A DNA stretch of 64,000 bases from Haloarcula salina (GTDB lineage Archaea > Halobacteriota > Halobacteria > Halobacteriales > Haloarculaceae), in assembly GCF_010119195.1 (NCBI RefSeq), contig NZ_WRXL01000006.1:1-64000 (forward strand). The letters run 5' to 3'. Under the pieces are notes generated by a model. It had not been told where the DNA came from. It worked only from the letters and a program-made list of their open reading frames with translations, and did no database searches. The position numbers were made by a program, and so were the translations under genes. Positions within the stretch are counted from its first letter, which is position 1. Every line of letters starts with the position of its first letter. Shown here piece after piece: positions 50,589-61,392 of the stretch.

Positions 50589-51983
50589 ATGAGCAATTCA
50601 GCAGAAGGACCCGATAGAGAGCGTCGTTCGTACCTGAAAGCAATCGCCGCTGCCAGTGTATTCGGTACTGGGGCGCTGGCTGGTTGTAGCGGCGATGGAG
50701 GGAGTGGCAGCGACGGAGGGAGCGACGGGAGTAGCGGTGACGGAAGTAGCGACGGGAGCGATGGCGGCGGTAGCGGTTCCACTGACCAGAGTTCACCGAC
50801 GTACAATAGCACCGCGCTCGAAGTCCTCCACCCGTGGACTGGCGGTGGCGGTCAGAATGCCATAAATGCGGTCATCGAGGGCTTCCACGAGGAGTATCCC
50901 GATATCGAGACCGATATCCGGGGCGTGGGCGCAACAGCCAACGTGCAGTTGAACCAGATGGTCAACCAGCGGTTGGCGAATCAGGACCCGCCGGCAGCGT
51001 TCAACGCCTGGCCCGGCGCACATCTCACGCAGTTTATGCAGAGCAGCCGTCAGCTCCTGGGAGATATTACTGAGTCAGTTTGGCAGCACGACGACATGGA
51101 GGGCGCGTTCGTCGATGAAGCCAAAGAGCTCAGCCGGTTCGACGGTCGATACGTCACCGTGCCGATAGGGTCCCACCGACTCAACAACCTCTTCTTCAAT
51201 CTCGATGTCATCGAGAGCGCCGGTGTGACGCCCGAAGACGTGGAATCCCCCGGCGACCTCATCCCGCTGATGGAAGAGGTGGAGGCGAACACGGATGCCG
51301 TGGGAATGGCGCAGTCGATGGTCAACGCGAATACGCAACTGCAACTGTGGGCCGCGATTCACCTCGGCATGCACGGCTACCAGTCCTACATGGACCTGAT
51401 AAACGGTGAGGGAGACCTCCAGTCCGTTACCGAGAGCGTTGAGATGACCAGTCGGTACGCGGAGTTCTTCAACGAGGACGCTTCGACCGTCAGCCCGCCA
51501 TCGGCCAACCAGAAGATAATGAACGGCGAAGCCGGCTTCTACCACCAGGGGAACTGGATGGCCGGGGGATACAACGCAAACGATCTCACGTACGGTGAAG
51601 ACTGGGGATGGATTGCCTTCCCGGGAACGTCCAACATGTACACCCTCCACATGGACGCCTTCGTCTATCCGAACAACAACCCTGCACCGGAGAAGGCGAT
51701 CCGGTGGCATCGGTACGTCGGGTCCAAGGAGGCTCAGGTGAACTTCAACAAGCACAAGGGCTCGATTCCGCTCCGTACCGACGTCTCGATGGAAGAGTTC
51801 GGCCCGTTCCTCACTGAGACCATGGAGGACTTCCGGAACATCGAATACCGACCGCCGACACTGGCGCACGGACTGGCGGTGGCCCCGACGACGCTCGTGA
51901 ACCTCAGAGAGGTCTTCTCGAGTAACTTCATGGGCCCCTACGAGGTCGAAGCGACGGCGCAAGGGATTATCGACACCATCTGA
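50589..51983 (+). CDS. Sugar ABC transporter substrate-binding lipoprotein
   Basis: 464 residues. A Tat motif R-R-S-Y-L-K (12-17) and a lipobox G-A-L-A-G-C with C33 mark it as a Tat-exported lipoprotein. A Gly/Ser/Asp-rich linker of some 40 residues follows, then a family 1 extracellular solute-binding domain: V-L-H-P-W-T-G-G (about 78-85), Y-P-D-I-E-T-D-I-R-G and W-A-A-I-H-L-G-M-H-G. Binds an oligosaccharide outside the cell and hands it to the permeases. First gene of the transporter operon; the ATPase is divergent. The ligand cannot be read from sequence, but the sulfatases beside it point to sulfated sugars. Confidence 0.9.
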   Translation: MSNSAEGPDRERRSYLKAIAAASVFGTGALAGCSGDGGSGSDGGSDGSSGDGSSDGSDGGGSGSTDQSSPTYNSTALEVLHPWTGGGGQNAINAVIEGFHEEYPDIETDIRGVGATANVQLNQMVNQRLANQDPPAAFNAWPGAHLTQFMQSSRQLLGDITESVWQHDDMEGAFVDEAKELSRFDGRYVTVPIGSHRLNNLFFNLDVIESAGVTPEDVESPGDLIPLMEEVEANTDAVGMAQSMVNANTQLQLWAAIHLGMHGYQSYMDLINGEGDLQSVTESVEMTSRYAEFFNEDASTVSPPSANQKIMNGEAGFYHQGNWMAGGYNANDLTYGEDWGWIAFPGTSNMYTLHMDAFVYPNNNPAPEKAIRWHRYVGSKEAQVNFNKHKGSIPLRTDVSMEEFGPFLTETMEDFRNIEYRPPTLAHGLAVAPTTLVNLREVFSSNFMGPYEVEATAQGIIDTI

Positions 51984-52058
51984 GAGGGCGGACCTCCAGA
52001 ATAGTACGATTAATATACGACGTACCGAAAAAGTCCATTCAGGAAGTCTTTCGAAAAA

Positions 52059-52997
52059 ATGTCAACTGAAACAGAAAATACGGGCGAGGCACTCGATTCC
52101 AGTCAGAGCCAGTTACGCCGGCTGATCGGGGCAGACGCCATCAAATCGATGCCCTTCTGGCTCCTGCCGGCCTTTCTGGTCGGGTTGTTTATTTACGGCG
52201 CAGTCCTCTGGAACTTCGTAATCTCTCTGACGGACTTGCAGGGTTTCGGAACCCCCTCGTTCAGTCAGCTCGATTTCGATATGTACGGTCGAGCGTTCTC
52301 TGACCCTCAGTTCCTCTTTGCGGGCCAAAACACGATTGTTCTCCTGGTCGTGTTTACCATCGTCTGTCTGGTGCTCGGACTGGGCCTGGCAATCCTGTTA
52401 GATCAGGATATTCGCCGCAGGGGACACCTCCGAACGATCTATTTACTGCCGTTCAGTCTGGCGTTCATCGTCACAGGACAGGTCTGGCTGTGGATGTACA
52501 ACTACAATTACGGCGTGGTCAATACGTTCACCAGGGCGCTAGGCCTGGGTCAGTACCAGATCATCGGTAACTCGCAGATTATTCTGGGCGCGATTATCAC
52601 CGCGTTAGCGTGGCAGTTCGTCGGCTACACGATGGTCGTGTACCTGGCCGGGCTTCGGACGATACCCGACGACCAGTTCGAAGCCGCCCGCGTGGCCGGA
52701 GTGAAAGATTACCGAATCTACTGGAAGGTCATCATTCCGCAACTGAAAGCCTCAGCGGCTTCCGCGGGAGTGATACTGATGGTGTTCGCGCTCAAGACCT
52801 TCGACTTCCTCTTCGCGATGTTCGGGCAGTATCGGCCACAGAAAGGGGCAGACATCCTCGCGACGATGATGGTCCGCGAAGCCTTTCAGAAGCTCGAGTG
52901 GGCCTACGGGGCATCCATCGCGGTCATACTCTTTCTGATGGCGCTTGGAATCATCTCGCCGTACATTTACTACCAATACAAGGTGAACGAAATATGA
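52059..52997 (+). CDS. Sugar ABC transporter permease (MalF/UgpA type)
   Basis: 312 residues with six membrane helices, the first at about 32-55 (W-L-L-P-A-F-L-V-G-L-F-I-Y-G-A-V-L) and the last near 285-305. The EAA loop that docks the ATPase is E-A-A-R-V-A-G-V-K-D-Y-R-I-Y-W-K-V-I-I-P-Q-L (about 209-230), a textbook form. Its stop codon overlaps the start of the second permease by 4 nt. It forms the channel with that protein. Confidence 0.92.
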   Translation: MSTETENTGEALDSSQSQLRRLIGADAIKSMPFWLLPAFLVGLFIYGAVLWNFVISLTDLQGFGTPSFSQLDFDMYGRAFSDPQFLFAGQNTIVLLVVFTIVCLVLGLGLAILLDQDIRRRGHLRTIYLLPFSLAFIVTGQVWLWMYNYNYGVVNTFTRALGLGQYQIIGNSQIILGAIITALAWQFVGYTMVVYLAGLRTIPDDQFEAARVAGVKDYRIYWKVIIPQLKASAASAGVILMVFALKTFDFLFAMFGQYRPQKGADILATMMVREAFQKLEWAYGASIAVILFLMALGIISPYIYYQYKVNEI

Positions 52998-53935
52998 GCT
53001 CAACGTCACTCCCGAGTCAGCTAAGCCGGACAGTCGTGCCGAACTTCGAGCGGTGGACGCTGCGGAAGCTGCTGCTATACACCGCGGTGTATACCCTCGC
53101 CATCGTCTTCCTCTTCCCACTGTTCGTGGCGGTGATAACGTCGTTCAAGACGCGAGCCGCCGTGACGCAGACGCTGCCCTTTATCCCTGTCTTCCCCTGG
53201 CAGGAGGGGTTCACTATCGCGCAGTGGGCGCAAGCGTTCAGCGTACTCCAGAACGGACTCCTGAACAGTTTCCTCCGCGTCATTCCGGCGACGACTCTCA
53301 CGGCGATACTGGGCAGTCTAACCGCATACAGCCTCACGAAGATCAAATGGCGCGGTCAGGTCGCCGTCCTCCTGATGATGGTCGCAGCAACGTTCTTCCC
53401 GACGCAGGCCGCAATCGTTCCGATTGCCCGGTTCTGGTCGGTGTACGTGCCGCTAGACCAGCTCTTGGGCCCGGTCTGGACGCTCCCGCTCCTGGAGCCC
53501 TACCACGGGGACCTCCTCGCGCTAATCATTACCGACATCGCGTACGGATTACCGGTGGTCACGGTCCTCTTCCGCGGCTACTACCAGACGATTAACCAGG
53601 AGCTCATCGAGGCCGCGAAAATCGACGGCGCGAATATGTACAGTATCTACCGTCGCATCATCCTACCCATGTCCGTCCCGATGTTCGCTGTCGTGTTCAT
53701 CTTCCACTTCACCCAGGTCTGGAACAGTTTCCTGTTCCCGCTCATCATCATGTCCGGCGCGGGTCACTCAGCGGCCCCGGCCACCCTCGCCCTTGGGGGG
53801 CTTGGCCAATCGTTAGAGGGCACGAATTACGGGCTCCGGATGGCAGGCGCGCTCCTGACGGCGCTCCCGACCGTCATCGTCTTCATTCTCGCCGGGGACA
53901 AGTTCGCCAGCGGCATTCAGGGAGGGCGGGCGTAG
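52994..53935 (+). CDS. Sugar ABC transporter permease (MalG/UgpE type)
   Basis: 313 residues from the ATG at 52994, overlapping the previous stop. Six helices are visible, starting with L-Y-T-A-V-Y-T-L-A-I-V-F-L-F-P-L at about 26-45. The EAA loop is E-A-A-K-I-D-G-A-N-M-Y-S-I-Y-R-R-I-I-L-P (about 207-226). A longer open frame from 52610 lies over the first permease and is not used. It pairs with the MalF-type protein. The operon ends here; the next gene starts 163 nt on with its own AT-rich promoter. Confidence 0.92.
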   Translation: MSSTSLPSQLSRTVVPNFERWTLRKLLLYTAVYTLAIVFLFPLFVAVITSFKTRAAVTQTLPFIPVFPWQEGFTIAQWAQAFSVLQNGLLNSFLRVIPATTLTAILGSLTAYSLTKIKWRGQVAVLLMMVAATFFPTQAAIVPIARFWSVYVPLDQLLGPVWTLPLLEPYHGDLLALIITDIAYGLPVVTVLFRGYYQTINQELIEAAKIDGANMYSIYRRIILPMSVPMFAVVFIFHFTQVWNSFLFPLIIMSGAGHSAAPATLALGGLGQSLEGTNYGLRMAGALLTALPTVIVFILAGDKFASGIQGGRA

Positions 53936-54098
53936 GGCGGCCCGCCGTCCCGGGCCGTCGGAGACGGCAGCCGTCGACCGACAGACACGGTCCGAACCAC
54001 CCTCGTCCGAGTTTCTTAGTAACATCTTAAGAGATAGTTCAAATAATTATATTGTAGTAAACAAAACATTAAAGGCGTCTGGAGGCCATCCACACTGT

Positions 54099-55472
54099 GT
54101 GACGACGATCTTCATAGACATCGATTCGCTCCGACCGGACCACGTCGGTGCCTACGGATACGACGCCCCGACGACTCCGAACATAGACGCGATGGCGTCC
54201 GACGGTGTCGTGTTCGAGCGCGCCTACTGCGCGAACTCACCGTGTATCCCGTCTCGGGCCGGGACGATCACAGGTCGCTACGGAATCGACACCGGAGTCG
54301 AAACACACGGCAGGGCGTCACAACAGCTCAATCACCCGGCGACGATGGTCGACTGGGCCGGTGGGCCGAGCGAAGCGGCCGACCTCACGGAGTGGTACAC
54401 GTTGCCTGAGCTCTTCTACGAGCGCGACAGGACGGCCGTCGGTATCGGCTCGTTCCCACAGCATCCGGCACCGTGGTTCTACCACATCTGGGACGAGTAC
54501 CACCAGCCCAAATCACCGGACACCGACGACTTCCAGGCGATTGAAGCGGAGTACATCATCGAGCGCGCACTCGACACGCTCGACCGTCTCAGCGACGAGG
54601 ACCTGTATCTGTACGTCCAGATGTGGGACCCGCACACTCCGTACAACCGCACCGAGGAAGAGATCGAGCCGTTCCGGTCGGCGGACATCCATCCCTACCC
54701 GACACAGGCGGACGTCGAACGCCATCAGGAGTGGGACGCGTGGCGGTCGGCGTCTCACATGGATATCGAAGATCGGTCCGATCTCAACGAGATGCTCTCA
54801 CGCTACGACGCCGAGATTCGCCACGCGGACGAGCAGGTCGGGCGGCTGATCGACCGGCTCAAATCGCTCGGACTGTACGACGACGCGACGATTGTACTCA
54901 CCGGGGACCACGGCGAAGAATTCGGAGAACACGGTCTCTATCGCGAACACTGGAGTACGCACGACGGGACCCAGCACGTCCCGCTGATCGTCAAGCCGCC
55001 GTCCGACGAATCGAGAGCCCGAAAGTCTCGACCAGAACTCGTAACCAACGTGGACATCGCACCGACGATTGCCGAGTACGAGGGGCTCGACAGACCGAGC
55101 CGGTGGCAGGGCCGCTCGCTCCGAGGGCTCGTGAACGGGTCCGCGGACGACTGGCGCGATTACATCGTCGTCGACCACGGTCTCTACACCGCCCAGCGCG
55201 CCGTCAGAACCGACCGCTGGAAGTACATCAGGACCTACCACGCCGGGATGTGGGACGGCGTCGTGCCGGCCGAGCAGTTGTTCGATATGGAGAACGACCC
55301 GTGGGAGCAAGACAACGTCCTCGACGACCACGAGGACGTCGTGGCCGAACTCCGCGGACACCTGGAAGAGTGGGTCGAAACCCACGGAGGCGACGACGAC
55401 CCGCTCCAGACCGTCGCCAGCGAGGGCCCGTCCGGATACAACGTGTTCAAAGACGACTGGGACGGCATCTGA
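54099..55472 (+). CDS. Sulfatase, formylglycine-dependent (first copy)
   Basis: 457 residues from a GTG. The alkaline-phosphatase superfamily start is I-F-I-D-I-D-S-L-R-P-D-H (4-15), with the sulfatase signature C-I-P-S-R-A-G-T-I-T-G-R (49-60); Cys49 is the residue turned into formylglycine. Metal ligands also lie in T-G-D-H-G-E-E-F-G-E-H-G (about 268-279). No signal peptide, so it acts in the cytoplasm on imported sugar. An AT-rich promoter region (A-T-A-A-T-T-A-T-A-T-T at 54044-54054) precedes it. Gene order with the transporter and the formylglycine enzyme supports a sulfate-ester substrate. Confidence 0.92.
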   Translation: MTTIFIDIDSLRPDHVGAYGYDAPTTPNIDAMASDGVVFERAYCANSPCIPSRAGTITGRYGIDTGVETHGRASQQLNHPATMVDWAGGPSEAADLTEWYTLPELFYERDRTAVGIGSFPQHPAPWFYHIWDEYHQPKSPDTDDFQAIEAEYIIERALDTLDRLSDEDLYLYVQMWDPHTPYNRTEEEIEPFRSADIHPYPTQADVERHQEWDAWRSASHMDIEDRSDLNEMLSRYDAEIRHADEQVGRLIDRLKSLGLYDDATIVLTGDHGEEFGEHGLYREHWSTHDGTQHVPLIVKPPSDESRARKSRPELVTNVDIAPTIAEYEGLDRPSRWQGRSLRGLVNGSADDWRDYIVVDHGLYTAQRAVRTDRWKYIRTYHAGMWDGVVPAEQLFDMENDPWEQDNVLDDHEDVVAELRGHLEEWVETHGGDDDPLQTVASEGPSGYNVFKDDWDGI

Positions 55473-55550
55473 CGGGGGCGCCGCCCGCGAATAGGACGCG
55501 GCTGTCAGTCGCAAGTTGCAGACGCCGGGCGTATCCGCCCGCGCCGGAAG

Positions 55551-56843
55551 TTACGGCCCTGCGACCGGTCGGAGCCACTGCTCTTCGTCACCACCGGTCT
55601 CGTCCCACCACCGCTTGACTTCTCGCTGGAGTCGCGTGACGGTCTCGGCGTGATCCGGGTCCGCCGCCAGATTCGTCATCTCGTGGGGGTCGTGCGTCAC
55701 GTCGTACAGTTCGTTCGGGCGGTCCCACCAGTACTCGACGAACTTCCACCGCGCGGTCCGGACGCCGCGATACGGGTGTTCCCCCCAGTATGCGTACCGA
55801 TGTTCGAAGAAGACGCGCTCGTCGTCTGGCGGCGACCGACGACCGAACGCGTCCAAGACGCTCTCAGCGTCGAACGCTGGTGGCGCGTCGACGCCGGCAG
55901 CATCCAGTAGCGTCGCCGGAATCGTCCGGTTCGAAACCAGGTCAGGAATCCGGTCTCGCTTCGACGTCCGGTCTGGTATCCTGAGGACCAGCGGCACGCG
56001 GAGTATCTCGTCGTAGGCGATTACGCCCTTCTTGTTGAGGCGGTGAGCCCCCTGCATGTCACCGTGGTCGCTGGTGAAGGCGACGACCGTCTCCTCACCG
56101 AGGCCGCTCCTCTCCAGGGCATCGAGTATCCGCCCGACGTGGTCGTCGATACGGGCGACCATCGTCCGGTACTGATAGCCGATCTCTCGGACGGCGTCTT
56201 CGTCGAGGGCGCACTCCTCGTCGTTCGCTCGCTCGCGCTGGAAGGATGGCTTACCGGCGAGGTCGTCGGTGAAGCTCTCTGGTAACGGCGTCGTGTCCCT
56301 GTCGAAGCGCTCGGCGAACTCCGTGTCTGTCACGAACGGGGGATGGGGGAGATTGAACGAGACGGTCACGAAGAACGGAGCGTCGTCGTCGTGAGATGAG
56401 AGGGCGGAAACGGCCCGTTCACACGTTCGCTCGTCTGTCGGAAATCCGGCCGGTGGGTTCGACGTCTCGTGAACGTTCTCCGCAGTCTCCCAGCCGTACT
56501 CGCCGAGGTCGGTCTCTCCCAGGTGCCACTTCCCGATGTACGTGGTCCGATAGCCGGCATCACGGAAGGCCCGGGCGACGCTCGGATTCCGCGTGTCGAG
56601 CGGCCCCGGACCCCATTCCGGGAGGGTTCGCATGCCGTTTTGGTGAGGATAGCGCCCAGTAAAGAGGGACGACCGGGACGGGGAACACTGCGGGCACGTC
56701 GAGTGACACCCGGTGAACTGCGTTCCCGAGGCGACTAATCTATCGATGTTCGGCGTCTCGAACGAGTCGTCTACAGCTCCGATTGCGGCCGCCTGTTGCT
56801 GGTCGGTGACGATCAGCAGGACGTTCGAGCGAGTCTGAGCCAT
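55551..56843 (-). CDS. Sulfatase, formylglycine-dependent (second copy)
   Basis: 430 residues. V-L-L-I-V-T-D-Q-Q (8-16) and C-S-P-S-R-S-S-L-F-T-G-R-Y (53-65) give the metal and formylglycine sites, Cys53 being modified. Further landmarks are G-K-W-H-L-G-E and F-T-S-D-H-G-D-M-Q-G-A-H. No signal peptide. It is the only sulfatase of the three read from the minus strand, convergent with the first and divergent from the third, so it has its own promoter. Its overall layout is closer to the third copy than to the first, which suggests different ester positions. Confidence 0.92.
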   Translation of the reverse strand: MAQTRSNVLLIVTDQQQAAAIGAVDDSFETPNIDRLVASGTQFTGCHSTCPQCSPSRSSLFTGRYPHQNGMRTLPEWGPGPLDTRNPSVARAFRDAGYRTTYIGKWHLGETDLGEYGWETAENVHETSNPPAGFPTDERTCERAVSALSSHDDDAPFFVTVSFNLPHPPFVTDTEFAERFDRDTTPLPESFTDDLAGKPSFQRERANDEECALDEDAVREIGYQYRTMVARIDDHVGRILDALERSGLGEETVVAFTSDHGDMQGAHRLNKKGVIAYDEILRVPLVLRIPDRTSKRDRIPDLVSNRTIPATLLDAAGVDAPPAFDAESVLDAFGRRSPPDDERVFFEHRYAYWGEHPYRGVRTARWKFVEYWWDRPNELYDVTHDPHEMTNLAADPDHAETVTRLQREVKRWWDETGGDEEQWLRPVAGP

Positions 56844-57363
56844 CGTCCATCGATACGAACGCGACCGTGAAAGCTTTCGGCATCCCGTTCAGTGGGGTTT
56901 CGGGGGCCTCGGCTGACAGAGACCTGTTGGGAGTGGTGGCGTGGCGGCGGACGGAGTGGACGTTCGAGACAGGCCGCCCGAGGGCCCGAACGGACTCCGC
57001 CGTCGGCAGTTGCAGACGCCGGGCCCGCGGCGGCCAACGCCGACGCGGCTATCGGCATCGGTCGTCCCGGCGCGAGCCACGGAGACGGCCGAGACGAGTT
57101 CGCGCCCCCGGGATTCGACACGCTGCCGGAGAGTGCGGGTCGTCGAGCGTCTCGGCGACCGTCTCATGCGACGGGGGCGTGAATGGCGGCGGTCGACACC
57201 TCGGCGCGGCAGGCATCGAATCGCTGTACCCACGCGGCCGCGGGCAATCGAATACTGACGCCGGTGAGGCGGGTGCTGCAACTGCGACCGACGCCAGGGA
57301 CACACTGCTGTTGTCGGGGGCGATACCTTTTTATTGCCGGGCGGGCCCTCTTCGATAGACACG
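56844..57363. promoter_or_regulatory. Divergent promoter region between two sulfatase genes
   Basis: 520 nt of GC-rich sequence. Open frames across it are Arg/Ala/Pro-rich and cross both starts, so I reject them. A C-T-T-T-T-T-A-T-T block at 57328-57336 lies about 30 nt before the ATG at 57364 and suits a TATA box. A 17-nt word AGTTGCAGACGCCGGGC near 57006 also occurs near 55513. Confidence 0.4.
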
Positions 57364-58830
<1,467 letters not shown>

Positions 58831-58933
58831 CGCGTACGGCACCGAAGACCGGCGTTCGCCAGTTCGAATCGTCCGCGCGAGTCGGTCCCGGCATGGCGAA
58901 CATATTTGTGAGTCGCTCACAAGTATCTCTACC

Positions 58934-59185
58934 ATGACGAGCGAACCTTTCGTCTCCGTCGGTGCGACAGAAACCAAGTACCATTGCGACTGTGGGTGGA
59001 GTGGGCTGGAATCGGCTCTTTCGGAGTGGGACGTCCAGGTGGAGAGAGACCGCGTCGTTCGCGTCTGTCCGGAGTGTGCAACGCCAGTTCCTGAGTGGGG
59101 GACGCTCCGACCGATAGACGGTGTCGAAAAGGTGGCTTCGGGGGACCTGGAGTCGGCGCTCGAACGGGACCAGGCGACGGAGTGA
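58934..59185 (+). CDS. Small zinc-ribbon protein next to the sulfatase-activating enzyme
   Basis: 83 residues. Y-H-C-D-C-G-W-S-G (17-25) and V-C-P-E-C-A-T-P (44-51) form a four-Cys zinc (or other metal) site. It ends 6 nt before the formylglycine-generating enzyme gene, so the two form an operon. I do not recognise the family. Prokaryotic formylglycine enzymes need copper, so a metal chaperone or a substrate-delivery factor are both conceivable; neither is shown by the sequence. Confidence 0.65.
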   Translation: MTSEPFVSVGATETKYHCDCGWSGLESALSEWDVQVERDRVVRVCPECATPVPEWGTLRPIDGVEKVASGDLESALERDQATE

Positions 59186-59191
59186 GAGCGC

Positions 59192-60187
59192 GTGTCGGAC
59201 GACCACCACAGTTGCTGTGCGTCCGGTCGCGAGGGCGACATCCCGCCGGCAGACGACGGGACCGCGAATCGAGTCGAGACGACGCCTGCGACGTCTGCCG
59301 ACGACCGAACGGAGCGGATGGTCCGTCTCGACGGAGGGACGTTCCGCATGGGAACGGACGACGATATCGGCTTTCCGGAAGACGGGGAAGGGCCGATTCG
59401 GCAGGTCGGTCTCGACCCGTTTTTCATCGACAAGTACGCGGTGACCAACGCGGAGTTCCTCGAGTTCGTCCGCGAGACGGGATACAGAACCGACGCCGAG
59501 CGCTATGGCTGGTCTTTCGTCTTCGAGGACTTCGTCGCCGACGCGGACCGCGAGGCCGTTCAGCAGAGCGTCGCCGAAACCCCGTGGTGGGTTGCAGTAC
59601 AGGGAGCGAGTTGGCTGCGACCGTACGGCCCGAGCTCGTCAGTCCTCGACAGCAAGGAACTGCTCAAGCACCCCGTGACGCACGTCTCCTGGCGCGACGC
59701 GACCGCGTACGCCGACTGGGCCGGGAAGCGCCTCCCAACCGAGGCCGAGTGGGAATACGCCGCCCGCGGGGGTCTCGAGGGAAAGCGCTACCCATGGGGC
59801 GACGAACTGACGCCGGACGGCGAGCACCGCTGTAACATCTGGCAGGGAGAGTTCCCGGAGAACAACACGGGTACCGACGGCTACGTTCGGACCGCTCCGG
59901 TCAACGAATACGAGCCGAACGACTTCGGGCTGTTCAATCCAACGGGGAACGTCTGGGAGTGGTGTGCGGACTGGTTCAGCCCCGAGTACCACACGACCGA
60001 TGCGTACGACGACGAGAATCCGACTGGTCCGAGCGACGGTGACCAGCGGGTGATGCGAGGCGGGTCGTATCTCTGTCACCGCTCGTGGTGTAATCGATAC
60101 CGTGTCGCTGCGCGGTCGAAGAACACGCCCGATAGCTCGACCGGCAATATCGGCTTCCGGTGCGTTGTCGACGCAACCGCCGAGTGA
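59192..60187 (+). CDS. Formylglycine-generating enzyme (sulfatase activator)
   Basis: 331 residues from a GTG 6 nt behind the zinc-ribbon gene. The FGE-sulfatase domain runs from about residue 42 to the end: M-V-R-L-D-G-G-T-F-R-M-G-T, D-K-Y-A-V-T-N-A-E-F, L-P-T-E-A-E-W-E-Y-A-A-R-G-G and G-N-V-W-E-W-C-A-D-W. The catalytic pair is Cys295 and Cys300 in Y-L-C-H-R-S-W-C-N-R-Y-R, as in human SUMF1. It oxidises the Cys of C-x-P-S-R in sulfatases to formylglycine, here most likely in the three linked enzymes. The N-terminus D-D-H-H-S-C-C-A is an extra possible metal-binding site. Confidence 0.92.
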   Translation: MSDDHHSCCASGREGDIPPADDGTANRVETTPATSADDRTERMVRLDGGTFRMGTDDDIGFPEDGEGPIRQVGLDPFFIDKYAVTNAEFLEFVRETGYRTDAERYGWSFVFEDFVADADREAVQQSVAETPWWVAVQGASWLRPYGPSSSVLDSKELLKHPVTHVSWRDATAYADWAGKRLPTEAEWEYAARGGLEGKRYPWGDELTPDGEHRCNIWQGEFPENNTGTDGYVRTAPVNEYEPNDFGLFNPTGNVWEWCADWFSPEYHTTDAYDDENPTGPSDGDQRVMRGGSYLCHRSWCNRYRVAARSKNTPDSSTGNIGFRCVVDATAE

Positions 60188-60869
60188 GTGGGTCAGGTGA
60201 ATTTATATACCATGAACGTAAATGGAGTATTGGCTGCTGAAAGAGAATCGATACCGCTACCGGATCACGGAACGCTATGACGTCCAGCGGGACGGACATA
60301 GACGCGTCCTGATCTGTGGAGTCTCGCGCACGGTTCTCGCTCACAGTCTGTCAGTCACAGTCACAGTCACTGGGTACACCAATGCCATCACCCCCAGTGA
60401 TTTAGCACGAGACGCCTCCAGAGGCGAATGTACCCATTCATCACAGCGGAATCGACGACCGAAACAGAGCTATCTCGGTCCCTCTCTTCGCGTCTCGTCG
60501 GAGAATTGGCTGGTGGCGCTGTCGGCGTTGACGATGCCGCGAATCGAAGCCACAGTCGCTCTCGTGCTGTGCCTCGAATTGTCGCTCGACAGTCGAACGA
60601 ACAGCGACGGCTCAGCGCTACCCGCGACACAGGTATCCAGCCCTCGAATAGTGAACTATCGCGTCTTATTCTACGATACCTCTCTGGATAATCGAGGTAA
60701 GTCCCCATCCCATCCGATATGAGATAATACTACGCAGTATAGGTATATTATTCCCTATAATAACACCATATCTCCGAATTATATCTCTTAACGAGGACTC
60801 CTGGACACAGCCATACGTCTCGTCGTAGGGAGAATCTCAACGCGTTCCCGAAGCCGTGGGCAGCCGGTG
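60188..60869. other. Intergenic stretch, 3' flank of the sulfatase locus
   Basis: About 680 nt without a convincing gene. Frames at 60222-60722 and 60428-60691 are open but Ser/Arg-rich with no family features. A short CAGTCA tandem repeat lies at about 60350-60370. The end from 60715 to 60790 is AT-rich. I see no tRNA, terminator stem or insertion end. Confidence 0.4.
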
Positions 60870-61190
60870 TCAGTCTTCGCGGGCCTTCGCGATCGCGTCC
60901 CGCGGCGCGCCGCAGTTCGGACAGTTGTCGGGACGCCCGCCGTCGAGGTCCCCCATCTCGCCGCACTCGGTACAGCGCCACATGAGATACCCCTCGCCGA
61001 ACTCGTCGCCGGGGACGTTCTCGTCGCTGTCGAACGAGCCGTCGACGGTCGCCTCGTCGACGGTATCCACGGTGAACGTCCCGGACGAGACGCTCTGGAC
61101 GACACCGACGACGGTGCCCTCCTCGTCGTGAACCGTTTCGCCAACTTCGACGGTCTGTCCGTCCGTTTCGGTCGGAATCTCGTTCGTCAT
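60870..61190 (-). CDS. DUF7130 rubredoxin-like protein
   Basis: 106 residues from the ATG at 61190; the frame is open far upstream but that part lies over the eIF2B-like gene. The N-terminal half is a small beta domain (V-E-V-G-E-T-V-H-D-E-E-G-T-V-V-G), and the C-terminal half has M-W-R-C-T-E-C-G-E-M-G-D-L (70-82) and C-P-N-C-G-A-P (90-96), a rubredoxin-like metal knot. This matches the haloarchaeal DUF7130 family as I remember it. Iron or zinc binding is likely; role unknown. Confidence 0.82.
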   Translation of the reverse strand: MTNEIPTETDGQTVEVGETVHDEEGTVVGVVQSVSSGTFTVDTVDEATVDGSFDSDENVPGDEFGEGYLMWRCTECGEMGDLDGGRPDNCPNCGAPRDAIAKARED

Positions 61191-61392
61191 GTGCGTGGGT
61201 CGGGCCGCGACGGCCCCACGACTGTTGCTTGCCTGTGCAACGTCGCTGGGATCGCCAGCCGTCGGCAGACGTCCCGGTCCGACCTGTCCGGTCGGGCGAG
61301 CCGCACACAGGGGAGCCGTTCTGCGATTCGCGGCCGGAGCGAACGGTTGTCGGCTTGAAATAATTATAAGGGTGGCTTCCCCACGTAGTGGT

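Noticed and set aside
54623-55618. 331-codon frame overlapping the first sulfatase
   Set aside because: It lies in a second frame of a clear sulfatase with C-I-P-S-R and metal motifs and consists mainly of Arg, Ala, Gly and Pro.
56892-57182. Gene between the second and third sulfatase
   Set aside because: Several frames are open only because the stretch is GC-rich; all are Arg/Ala/Pro-rich and overlap each other and both promoters.
60222-60722. 166-codon frame behind the formylglycine enzyme
   Set aside because: Composition is Ser/Arg-rich with no ordered hydrophobic pattern, no family match and no promoter spacing; kept as intergenic.
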